A DNA stretch of 45,833 bases, from the NCBI GenBank assembly GCA_034433305.1, contig DAOUAM010000060.1, positions 1 through 45,833 on the forward strand. Reading direction: 5' to 3'. The position numbers were made by a program, and so were the translations under genes. The notes beneath the pieces were generated by a model. That model was not told the DNA's origin. It made no database searches and worked only from the letters and a program-made list of their open reading frames with translations. The first letter of the stretch is position 1, and each line of letters opens with the position of its first letter. This DNA comes from DAOUAM01 sp034433305 (GTDB lineage: Bacteria; Chloroflexota; Dehalococcoidia; Lucifugimonadales; DAOUAM01). This document shows positions 25,143-32,955 of this stretch, piece after piece.

Positions 25143-27629
25143 ATGGTGAAGGACACTAATTCGGGCCGCCAGCATAGCACGCAGGGCCGCGAGGACGCCT
25201 TGCGAGAGCTTGTCGCCAGGGCGCTGGAGGCTGGCGTATCCGCCGAGCAAATCCAGGAAGCCATGTCCCAGTCGCTGAAGCGCAACGGCAATGGCCACGC
25301 GCCAGCCAACGGCCATGTGCAGCTCAGCGAGAACGCCCGCGTCATTCTGGAGAAGCGCTACCTGCGCCGGGACGAGAAGGGCCAGCTACTGGAGTCGCCG
25401 GAAGACCTGTTCCACAGGGTGGCCCGCGCCATCGCCCAGGGCGAGCCGGAGCACCTGCGCCCCTACTGGGAGGAGCGCTTCTACAGGCTGCTGGCCTCCC
25501 TGGACTTCCTGCCCAACTCGCCGACGCTGGTCAACGCCGGCACCGGCAGAGGCTGCCTGTCCGCCTGCTTCGTCGTGTCGCCCCAGGACAACATGGACTC
25601 CATCATGGACGTGGCCCACGACGCGGCCATGATCGAGAAGTGGGGCGGCGGCATCGGCTTCGGCTTCTCCAGACTGCGGCCCAGGAACGACAAGATCTCC
25701 ACCACCCACGGCCTGGCCTGCGGCCCCATCGCCGTCATGAAGCTCTACTCCGCCGTCGGGGCCACCCTGACCCAGGGCGCCTTCAGGCTGGGCGCCCACA
25801 TGGGCCAGTTGCGCGTCACCCACCCCGACGTGCGCGAGTTCATCCACTGCAAGGACAACGACGACACCTTGCAGAACTTCAATATCTCCGTCCAGATCAC
25901 CGATGACTTCATGCGCGCCGTGGAGCAGGACGGCAAGTGGGACCTCATCAATCCGCGTGACAATTCGGTGGCGGCCACCGTCTCCGCCCGCGAGCTATGG
26001 AACGAGATATGTGAGTCAGCCTGGAAGACCGGCGACCCGGGCGTGGTCTTCATGGACAGGGTGTGGGAGACGGCTCCCAACCCGCAACTGGGGCTGATCG
26101 AGACCAGCAACCCCTGCGGTGAAGAGTTCCTGGAGGACTACGGCAACTGCTGCCTTGGCTCCATCAACCTGGACCAGCACGTGGCCGGCGGCGACATAGA
26201 CTGGGCCAAGCTGGAGGACACGGTGCGCTCCGCCGTCCGCTTCCTGGACGACGTCATCGAGGTCAACCAGTTCCCGCTGCCCAGGCTCCGGGAGGTCAAC
26301 CTGGCCACCCGCCGCATCGGGCTGGGCGTCATGGGCTGGGCCGATGCCCTGGTCAGGCTGGGCGTGCCCTATGACTCCGAGCGGGCGCTGGAGCTTACCG
26401 AAAAGGTGGGCAGCTTCATCAAGGAGGTGGCCTGGGACGAGTCGCACAGGCTGGCCGAGGAGCGCGGGCCGTTCCCCGAGTACTGGCGGTCGGCCCTCAA
26501 GCAGCGCGGCATGCCGCCCGTGCGCAACTCCAGCGTCATCACCATCGCGCCCACGGGCACCATCAGCCGCATCGCCGGCTGCTCCAGCGGCATCGAGCCT
26601 CACTTCGCCATCGCCTGGTGGTCCAACGTGCTGTGGAAGGACCACTCGGGCAATAGCTCCCGCCTGCTGGACGCGCCGGCATCAGTCTGGGAGACGCTCA
26701 GGACCGTCCTGGGCACCGACGAGAAGGTGCGCGAGGTGCTGGCCCAGGTGGCCGACAACCCCGCCGACGCCGAACGCATCCTGGGAGAGTACGGCGTGGA
26801 CGCCGCCAACTATCGTACGGCCATGGCTATCAGCCCGGAGGCCCACGTGCGCATGCAGGCGGCCTGGCAGAAGAACGTCACCAACTCCGTCTCCAAGACC
26901 ATCAACCTGCCCAACAGCGCCACGGTCCAGGACATTCATGACGCTTTCTGGCTTGCCTGGAAGCTGGGCTGCAAGGCGGTGACGGTCTACCGCGACGGCT
27001 CCAAGTCCATGCAGGTGCTGGAGACGGGCAAGGACGGCAAGGCCAGCAAGCCGGCCGCGGACTCGGCCCAGGCGGAGCACCACGAGCACCTGCTGGTGCC
27101 ACGGCAGCGCCCTAGCTCCGTCAAGGGCGTCACCGATCGGGTGCGGACAGGCCATGGCAACATGTACGTTACCGTGAACTTCGATGAGCAAGGCCACCCC
27201 TTCGAGGTGTTCACCACCCTGGGCAAGGCCGGCGGCTGCGACTCGGCCAACCTGGAGGCCATCTCCAGGCTCATATCCCTGGCGCTGCGCTCGGGCATTG
27301 ACCCGGTGCAGATCGTGGAGCAGCTCAAGGGCATAACCTGCTGCCCGGTGTGGGACAGCGGCACCCTGGTGCGCTCCACGCCCGACGCGGTGGCCCATGT
27401 GCTGGGCCGGCACATGGCCGAGGATGTGCCCCAGCTAGCCGCGGCGGGGCAGGAGACGGCCCGCGAGCGCGCGGCCCAACTGGCCCTGTTCCCTTCCAGC
27501 CAGAAGGAGGCGCTGTCCAACGGCCACAGCATTCCCACGGGCGCCCGTTGCATCAAGTGCTCGGGCTACCTGGTGCACCAGGAGGGCTGCCTGCGCTGCC
27601 TGGACTGCGGGTACACCAAGTGTGAGTAG
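25143..27629 (+). CDS. nrdJ: adenosylcobalamin-dependent ribonucleoside reductase (class II)
   Basis: The 828-residue enzyme makes deoxyribonucleotides using coenzyme B12 and no oxygen. The catalytic barrel shows F-L-P-N-S-P-T-L-V-N-A-G near 120, G-C-L-S-A-C-F, G-G-G-I-G-F near 170, N-P-C-G-E with the catalytic cysteine near 324, and P-T-G-T-I-S-R-I-A-G-C-S-S-G-I-E-P near 470-485. A DUF-type TSCPD domain (about 660-760, ending C-C-P-V-W) and a C-terminal zinc-ribbon-like C-x-x-C ... C-L-R-C-L-D-C-G follow, as in vitamin-B12-dependent homologues. AGGAG lies 5 nt before the ATG at 25143. It is probably under the NrdR encoded just upstream. Confidence 0.97.
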   Translation: MVKDTNSGRQHSTQGREDALRELVARALEAGVSAEQIQEAMSQSLKRNGNGHAPANGHVQLSENARVILEKRYLRRDEKGQLLESPEDLFHRVARAIAQGEPEHLRPYWEERFYRLLASLDFLPNSPTLVNAGTGRGCLSACFVVSPQDNMDSIMDVAHDAAMIEKWGGGIGFGFSRLRPRNDKISTTHGLACGPIAVMKLYSAVGATLTQGAFRLGAHMGQLRVTHPDVREFIHCKDNDDTLQNFNISVQITDDFMRAVEQDGKWDLINPRDNSVAATVSARELWNEICESAWKTGDPGVVFMDRVWETAPNPQLGLIETSNPCGEEFLEDYGNCCLGSINLDQHVAGGDIDWAKLEDTVRSAVRFLDDVIEVNQFPLPRLREVNLATRRIGLGVMGWADALVRLGVPYDSERALELTEKVGSFIKEVAWDESHRLAEERGPFPEYWRSALKQRGMPPVRNSSVITIAPTGTISRIAGCSSGIEPHFAIAWWSNVLWKDHSGNSSRLLDAPASVWETLRTVLGTDEKVREVLAQVADNPADAERILGEYGVDAANYRTAMAISPEAHVRMQAAWQKNVTNSVSKTINLPNSATVQDIHDAFWLAWKLGCKAVTVYRDGSKSMQVLETGKDGKASKPAADSAQAEHHEHLLVPRQRPSSVKGVTDRVRTGHGNMYVTVNFDEQGHPFEVFTTLGKAGGCDSANLEAISRLISLALRSGIDPVQIVEQLKGITCCPVWDSGTLVRSTPDAVAHVLGRHMAEDVPQLAAAGQETARERAAQLALFPSSQKEALSNGHSIPTGARCIKCSGYLVHQEGCLRCLDCGYTKCE

Positions 27630-27666
27630 CACCTCCAAAGCCAGCAAGTAATACTGGACATCGGAA

Positions 27667-27720
27667 GTGTGGCGCACCGGGGGCACGATTCACTGTCTCC
27701 AGTGCGTCACACTGCTATTT
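27667..27720 (+). terminator. terminator-like hairpin after nrdJ
   Basis: An 11-bp stem (27667-27677 with 27702-27712, one G-U pair) encloses a 24-nt loop and is followed by a short T-rich run. It lies between nrdJ and the M48 peptidase gene, suggesting they are separate units. Confidence 0.5.
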
Positions 27721-27735
27721 TGAGGAGGTAAAGTA

Positions 27736-28500
27736 ATGGTGTCGCCTGCAATGTGGCGGAGCTATCGAGCGACAGCGTGTCTCGCTCTGGTCAGCCTTGC
27801 CATTTGGATGATAGGGAAGTCAGTCGGCCAGCCCGTTCCCTGGATTCTGGGTGTGGCACTCTGGGCTGTGAGTACCGCTTTTTCGGTTTCGCTGTACTTC
27901 ACAATGCACTTTTTAGGACCCCTTTTCGATATCCCACTGGTGTGGCAAGCCAGGAAAGCCAGGCCATCACGGGTTCCTACGATAGTCTCCGATATCTGCC
28001 AAAGACTGGAACTGCCATCTCCCAGGCGCTACCTGGTTCTCAATACCGAAAAGCCTACCGCCTTTGTGACGCAAGGCCGCGCGCTCGTGGTAAGTCGCTC
28101 AGTCGACAGGATGCAGTTCACCCCAGAAGGCCAGGCCATCATTGCCCACGAGATTGCTCATCTAGGTCAGATCAGCTCCAGCAGGCACTTGCTGATACTT
28201 GCCTCCCTGTTCCTGCCCTTGATTTTCGTATTCCCCCTGAACGTGTACCTGGACTCGTCCAGCCATGTACTGGGACTATTGCTGGGCTTGAACTGGCTTA
28301 CACTCACCCTGCCGGCATACCTTCGATGGAGGGAGGCAGCCGCAGATAGCATTGCCAGCAAGTGTGTCGGCGCAAAAGCGATGGCGAGTGCCCTCACGTA
28401 TATTGCAGTATGCGGGACTCAATGGAAGATTGACTACGAGAGCCTGACGCATCCGTCGTTACAGTGGCGCATTGAGAGGCAAGGGAAGCTGGTATTCTAG
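27736..28500 (+). CDS. M48-family membrane zinc metallopeptidase
   Basis: The 254-residue protein has two N-terminal membrane segments (about 13-28 and 35-60). The catalytic motif H138-E-I-A-H142 follows, then a further hydrophobic hairpin (about 150-195) and the third zinc ligand region with Glu200 and Asp204 (E-A-A-A-D). This is the layout of M48 (HtpX/Ste24-like) peptidases, which act in membrane protein quality control. It is shorter than HtpX (about 290). GAGGAGG lies 8 nt before the ATG. Its codons are visibly less GC-rich than its neighbours, hinting at horizontal acquisition. Confidence 0.88.
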   Translation: MVSPAMWRSYRATACLALVSLAIWMIGKSVGQPVPWILGVALWAVSTAFSVSLYFTMHFLGPLFDIPLVWQARKARPSRVPTIVSDICQRLELPSPRRYLVLNTEKPTAFVTQGRALVVSRSVDRMQFTPEGQAIIAHEIAHLGQISSSRHLLILASLFLPLIFVFPLNVYLDSSSHVLGLLLGLNWLTLTLPAYLRWREAAADSIASKCVGAKAMASALTYIAVCGTQWKIDYESLTHPSLQWRIERQGKLVF

Positions 28501-28553
28501 GTGTCTTCTCAAGGACGGACTTCTGCACGGCAGAGCTGTAGGCCCGCGCCCAC

Positions 28554-28582
28554 TCGTCTTTTGGGGCGTCGCGCCGTATAAT
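28554..28582 (+). promoter_or_regulatory. possible promoter of the pdxA-family gene
   Basis: A perfect TATAAT at 28577-28582 has a weak -35 (TCGTCT, 28554-28559) 17 bp upstream. It lies 86 nt before the pdxA-family ATG in a short intergenic gap. Confidence 0.4.
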
Positions 28583-28668
28583 TACCCTTGTCGCACGAGC
28601 AGGCGGCGCTGGCAGCCCGGCGGCGCGGCGCCCTCGTCCCGAAAACGCTAGCAAGCTGGAGTACTGGC

Positions 28669-29673
28669 ATGGACAATCGCCCCTTCATCGCCATCACCAT
28701 GGGTGACCCGGCAGGCATCGGGCCAGAGGTAACGGCCAGGGCCCTCATGGACAGCCAGGTGTACCAGAAGTGCCGCCCCTTCGTCATAGGCAGCGTGGCG
28801 GCCATGAACGACGCCCTGCGCATCATCAAGTCCTCGGCCAGGGCGCGGGCCGTCCATGCCCTGGACGCCGTGGAGGGCAGGCCGGGCACCATAGACGTGC
28901 TGGACCTGGAGAACCTGGACTTCGGCACCATCAGCTACGGTAAGGTGTCGCCCGTGGCCGGCAAGGCCTCGGTGGAGTGGGTGCTCAAGGCCGGTGAGCT
29001 GGCCGCCTCGGGCCAGGTGCAGGCCATCGCCACCGCGCCCATCAACAAGGAGGCCTGCAGCCTGGCGGGCTACAAGGACATCGGCCACATGGAGATATTC
29101 CAGCGCCAGACCGGGGCCAAGCAGGTGGCTACCATGCTCATGGCCCGGACTCTACGGGTGGTCCACCTGACGACGCACCGCTCCCTGCGCGTGGCCTGCG
29201 ACTATGTGACGAAGGACAACGTGCTGGCCAAGCTCAAGCTGACCCACGAGTGCTTCCAGCAGTGGGGCTTTCCCCGGCCCAGGATCGGCGTGTCTGCCCT
29301 CAACCCTCACGCCAGCGACGGCGGCCTGCTGGGCGACGAAGAGGAGAAGCAGATCACGCCGGCCGTGCAGGCGGCGCGGGAGCTTGGCATTGATGCCACC
29401 GGGCCGGTGCCGGCAGACAGCGTGTTCCCCCAGGCCATCCGGGGCAAGTACGACGTGGTGCTGGCCATGTATCACGACCAGGGCCACATCCCCATCAAGG
29501 TACACGACTGGGCCAGGAGCGTCAGCGTCAACCTGGGGCTGCCCTTCATCAGGACCTCAGTGGACCACGGCACGGCCTTCGACATCGCGGGCAAGGGCGT
29601 CGCCGACCATGAGAGCATGCTGGAGTCCATCCGGGTCGCGGTCAGCCTCGCCAGCGACCGGCGCCTGCCCTAA
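28669..29673 (+). CDS. PdxA-family 4-phosphate dehydrogenase
   Basis: The 334-residue protein belongs to the PdxA family of NAD-dependent dehydrogenases. It shows M-G-D-P-A-G-I-G-P-E near the start, T-A-P-I-N-K near 121-126 and three metal-type histidines in T-T-H-R-S, N-P-H-A-S-D-G-G and M-Y-H-D-Q-G-H. PdxA oxidises 4-phosphohydroxy-L-threonine in vitamin B6 synthesis. The paralogous PdxA2 acts on D-threonate or D-erythronate 4-phosphate and is normally next to a DUF1537 kinase. Neither pdxJ/pdxB nor a DUF1537 gene is in the window, so the substrate cannot be settled. GGAG lies 8 nt before the ATG at 28669. Confidence 0.9.
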   Translation: MDNRPFIAITMGDPAGIGPEVTARALMDSQVYQKCRPFVIGSVAAMNDALRIIKSSARARAVHALDAVEGRPGTIDVLDLENLDFGTISYGKVSPVAGKASVEWVLKAGELAASGQVQAIATAPINKEACSLAGYKDIGHMEIFQRQTGAKQVATMLMARTLRVVHLTTHRSLRVACDYVTKDNVLAKLKLTHECFQQWGFPRPRIGVSALNPHASDGGLLGDEEEKQITPAVQAARELGIDATGPVPADSVFPQAIRGKYDVVLAMYHDQGHIPIKVHDWARSVSVNLGLPFIRTSVDHGTAFDIAGKGVADHESMLESIRVAVSLASDRRLP

Positions 29674-29904
29674 CCCACGCACCTTGTCCTCTGGCCCGGC
29701 ACGTTCAAAAGCCGCACCGACCTCTCATCTGCTCTGGGCATCCGTCCGCTCATGGGGCCGGATATGGCTCGGGTGGGCGTCGCCTGGCCCTGCGCTCGGC
29801 GGGGTTAGACTATCCTCGGCTGTTTTGCTAACATGCATTGGGGCATTGCTATCGGACGTATGTAGGGGGTCAGATAACGAATACTCTGGCCCAGGACAGA
29901 GAAT

Positions 29905-30711
29905 ATGCGAATAGCATTCATCGGCGGCGGCGTCATGGCCGAAGCCATCATTGGCGGCATACTGGGGGCAAAGCTGGCGAAGGCCACGGACATCAGCGTG
30001 GGTGAGCCGGTGGAGTCCCGCCGAGCTTACCTGGAGCAGCGGCATGGCCTGAAGGCCCACGCCAGGAACGTGGACGCCGCCAGGGGGGCCGATATGGTGG
30101 TCCTGTCGGTCAAGCCTCAGAGTCTGGGCGAGGTGTTCAACCAGCTAAAGGGCGGGCTTGAGCAGGGCCAGACCGTGGTGTCCATTATCGCCGGCGCCAG
30201 GATGAAGGCCCTAGTCCAGGGCCTGGGCCACGCGGCGGTCATCCGCGTCATGCCCAACACGCCGGCCCAGATCGGCGCGGGCATGAGTGTGTGGACGGCG
30301 GCGCCCGAGGTGCCAGAGGATATGGTCCAGGCTACCCGCGACATCCTCCGGACGCTGGGCGAGGAGCAGTACGTCCCTGACGAGAAGCTCATTGACATGG
30401 CGACAGCCCTCAGCGCCAGCGGCCCGGCCTACGTCTTCCTGTTCATCGAGGCGCTGATAGACGCCGGCGTCTACCTGGGCATGTCCCGCGACATGGCCCG
30501 CAAGCTGGTGCTCCAGACCGTCCTGGGCAGCGCCAGGCTGGTCAGGGAGTCGGGCAAGCACCCGGCTGAGCTGAGGGACATGGTCACTTCTCCGGGTGGC
30601 ACCACCGCCGAGGCGCTGCTGGCCTTCGAGCGCGATGGCTTCCGCGCGGCCGTGCTGCAGGCGGTCATCGCGGCCTATCACAAGTCCAGGTTGCTCGGAG
30701 AGCAGAGTTGA
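29905..30711 (+). CDS. proC: pyrroline-5-carboxylate reductase
   Basis: The 268-residue enzyme makes the last step of proline synthesis, reducing pyrroline-5-carboxylate with NAD(P)H. The Rossmann motif F-I-G-G-G-V-M-A-E-A lies at 5-14, V-L-S-V-K-P-Q at about 66-72, and R-V-M-P-N-T-P near 113-119. The signature S-G-P-A-Y-V-F near 172-178, with L-V-x-E-S-G-K-H-P and D-M-V-T-S-P-G-G-T-T following, ends the dimer domain. AGGACAGAG precedes the ATG. Its stop overlaps the start of yggT by 4 nt. Confidence 0.96.
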   Translation: MRIAFIGGGVMAEAIIGGILGAKLAKATDISVGEPVESRRAYLEQRHGLKAHARNVDAARGADMVVLSVKPQSLGEVFNQLKGGLEQGQTVVSIIAGARMKALVQGLGHAAVIRVMPNTPAQIGAGMSVWTAAPEVPEDMVQATRDILRTLGEEQYVPDEKLIDMATALSASGPAYVFLFIEALIDAGVYLGMSRDMARKLVLQTVLGSARLVRESGKHPAELRDMVTSPGGTTAEALLAFERDGFRAAVLQAVIAAYHKSRLLGEQS

Positions 30712-30965
30712 ACGATTTCATCATCCAGTTTGTGGTAATACTCACCAACGTGCTGTACGTGGCGCTTATTGCCCGGGCCATCCTCTCGTGGCTCAACGTG
30801 TCACCTTCCAACCCGCTGGTGGCCATGCTGTACCAGGTCACCGAGCCTATCCTGGCGCCCATTCGCAGGGTGCTGCCCACCGTGGGCATGATAGACTTCT
30901 CGCCCATGGTGGCCATCATCCTGATAACCGTCATCAGGTATGTGTTCATCGAGCTGGCCCGCTAG
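30708..30965 (+). CDS. YggT family membrane protein
   Basis: The 85-residue protein has two membrane segments (about 3-26 and 64-83) around the conserved A-R-A-I-L-S-W-L and P-I-L-A-P-I-R-R-V-L-P motifs of the YggT family. The family is linked to division-plane and membrane functions in several bacteria, but its biochemical role is not settled. The start is TTG at 30708, overlapping the proC stop, with GGAG 8 nt upstream. The proC-yggT order is widely conserved. Confidence 0.9.
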   Translation: MNDFIIQFVVILTNVLYVALIARAILSWLNVSPSNPLVAMLYQVTEPILAPIRRVLPTVGMIDFSPMVAIILITVIRYVFIELAR

Positions 30966-30970
30966 CGCCT

Positions 30971-31237
30971 TCACCCGGCCAGCCGACTGAGGACCACCTT
31001 TGGTTCCAGGCCCTCAATGGCCAGCACCTTGTTCCTTGACCTGTGGCCCCTCACTACCTGTATGCTGCTCTTCGGGATGCCCAGCCTCCGGGCCAGCAGC
31101 GCCACCAGCGCCTCATTGGCCTTGCCATCCTCCGGCGGGGCCGTGACCCAGGCCTTGAGCTTCCCGTCATCGGCCACCTGCACTTCCTCCCGGCGCGACC
31201 TGGGCTGCACCCTGACAGCTATCTGACAGTTTGCCAT
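30971..31237 (-). CDS. DUF167 (YggU) family protein
   Basis: The 88-residue protein matches DUF167: V-x-V-Q-P-R-S-R-R-E-E-V near the start, A-W-V-T-A-P-P-E-D-G-K-A-N-E-A-L near 30-45, and I-Q-V-V-R-G-H-R-S-R-N-K near 59-70. The family has a small alpha/beta fold with no proven function. In many genomes it lies in line after yggT; here it is convergent with yggT, 5 nt apart. The ATG at 31237 starts at the family N-terminus. Confidence 0.9.
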   Translation of the reverse strand: MANCQIAVRVQPRSRREEVQVADDGKLKAWVTAPPEDGKANEALVALLARRLGIPKSSIQVVRGHRSRNKVLAIEGLEPKVVLSRLAG

Positions 31238-31271
31238 GGCTGTTGTCCCTATGCTCCTGCTGCGCCGTACC

Positions 31272-32843
31272 TCACTGGCCCATGCCGCTGCTGCCCCCTC
31301 CAGAAGCTGTGTCCAGGACGGGCAACTGAAGGGAGGCCGCGCCGCCGGCCTGGCCCGTGCCGAGCCAGCGCGGATTGCCGACGCCTCCCGGGTCGCGGAA
31401 GTAGGCCGCCAGGTTGTAGGCCACGACCACCGCCACCAGCGCCACGGCCAGCCCCTGCAAAGCGCTCCTTCCCAGCCTGCCATCCAGCCAGCTAGCCAGC
31501 CAGTCCAGGCCGAAGCCCGCCGCCGCGAAGGCCACTGGCAGCGCCACGCTGAGCCTGCCGTACAGCCCTGGCTCCCGCGTGAGGCCCGCCGCCACCAGCG
31601 TGGTAGCCAGCACAGCCCACAGGAACCTGTGCCGCCAGTCCTTGATTTTGGCCGCGCCCACGGTGAAGCCCAGCCCGGCCAGGGAGGCCGTGAGCGGGTC
31701 CAGGAGCCTGGCATGCCCTCCAGTCCAGAACAGGGCCGTCAGCGACCGGCCAATGTTCGCCAGGGCGTAGCGGGCCTGCTCCAGTCCGCCGTCCAGCGCC
31801 TGGAAGCCTGCGTCGCGGGTAATCGCTGCCGACCGGATGTGGTCTGTGAAGGTATCAAGCTGGCCCAGCATGCCCAGCAGGTAGGGCAGTGCGACGACGA
31901 GGGCCGGGAGTAGCAGCAGCCTGCCCTTGCCGGCCAGGCCGCTCTCGGCCTGTCGGCCCGACAGGGCCTCCCATGTGTAGAACAGGGCTACCGCCGCCGC
32001 GAATACCCAGAAGGCATTGTGGGTGTAGAAGCCCAGCCCCAGGGCTACTCCTGACAGCGCGAACAGCCGCCTTCGACGTCCCAGGTCGGTGCCCTCGGCC
32101 AGCGCGCGGAAGAGCAGGTACGCCGCGGCCACCTCCGCCAGCGGCAGTGCCACCGTGGGGAAGGCCCAGCGGCTGTAGTGCAGGTGCCACAGGCTGAAGG
32201 CGAGCAGCACCGTGCCCAGCACCGCCGCGCGTCCACCGAACAGCGCCCGACAGAACAGATAGAAGACCGCCAGCGTGGCCAGGCCCACCAGCCCGCTGGC
32301 GAACCTGAGGGCGTGCGCGTCGTCGGGCAGCAGTGCCATCCATAGGGCGGCCCAGTAGACAAAGCCCGTCGGCTGGCCCTGGGCCGCCGGCGACCATAGC
32401 CCTATCCAGCCGCGCTCCAGTACATCGCTGGCCGCGCGCCGGACTGCCTCTTCCGAGGGATGCAGCCCGGGGGGAATGTCGGCCAGGCCGTAGGACCGCG
32501 CGAAGATGGCCACGGCGGCCAGCAGGGCCAGGCCCAACCGGGCCAGCGCCGCTCCCTGGGCTGCGGCGGGCGAGACGGCTGGCCTGACCGCTGCCTCCGC
32601 GTCGGCGGCCTGCACAGTGCTGCCTGCCTCAGGGGCTGGAGCGACATGCTGAGGAGGGCTTTCCTGGTAGGCCCTGGCCTCGGGCAGTCTGGCCCCGCAG
32701 GAGTTGCAGAACCGCTGGCCGAGCCGGTTCTCCCCGCCGCAGGACGGGCAGGGTGCCATCAGGCCCAGCCTGGCGCCGCAGCCCCCACAAAAGGCGGCAG
32801 TGAGGCGGTTGGGGTACCCACACCCGGGACACATCAGCGGCAC
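31272..32843 (-). CDS. double zinc ribbon fused to a GT-C type membrane glycosyltransferase-like protein
   Basis: The 523-residue protein has two N-terminal zinc ribbons (Cys5/8/19/22 and Cys32/35/46/49), a Pro/Ala-rich linker (about 55-95) and then about ten membrane segments. The membrane part resembles PMT/ArnT-like glycosyltransferases (GT39/GT83), which use lipid-linked sugars on the outer face. The first external loop reads P-P-G-L-H-P-S-E-E, where relatives have H-x-D-E; the Asp at the expected position is replaced, so catalysis is uncertain. A GTG at 32843 follows GGAGGAC. A paralogue with the same ribbon lies directly upstream (32956-34839). The substrate is unknown, and the ribbon should face the cytoplasm. 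Confidence 0.8.
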   Translation of the reverse strand: MPLMCPGCGYPNRLTAAFCGGCGARLGLMAPCPSCGGENRLGQRFCNSCGARLPEARAYQESPPQHVAPAPEAGSTVQAADAEAAVRPAVSPAAAQGAALARLGLALLAAVAIFARSYGLADIPPGLHPSEEAVRRAASDVLERGWIGLWSPAAQGQPTGFVYWAALWMALLPDDAHALRFASGLVGLATLAVFYLFCRALFGGRAAVLGTVLLAFSLWHLHYSRWAFPTVALPLAEVAAAYLLFRALAEGTDLGRRRRLFALSGVALGLGFYTHNAFWVFAAAVALFYTWEALSGRQAESGLAGKGRLLLLPALVVALPYLLGMLGQLDTFTDHIRSAAITRDAGFQALDGGLEQARYALANIGRSLTALFWTGGHARLLDPLTASLAGLGFTVGAAKIKDWRHRFLWAVLATTLVAAGLTREPGLYGRLSVALPVAFAAAGFGLDWLASWLDGRLGRSALQGLAVALVAVVVAYNLAAYFRDPGGVGNPRWLGTGQAGGAASLQLPVLDTASGGGSSGMGQ

Positions 32844-32955
32844 GCCGTCCTCCTGGGTGGAGGGCCGGTGCGCCCGCTGGACTTGCTTTCCAGTACCGTA
32901 GTCCCCTTTGCCATGTCGCCTGCCTGGTCCCGGGTAATGGGCCTGGCCTGGTACG

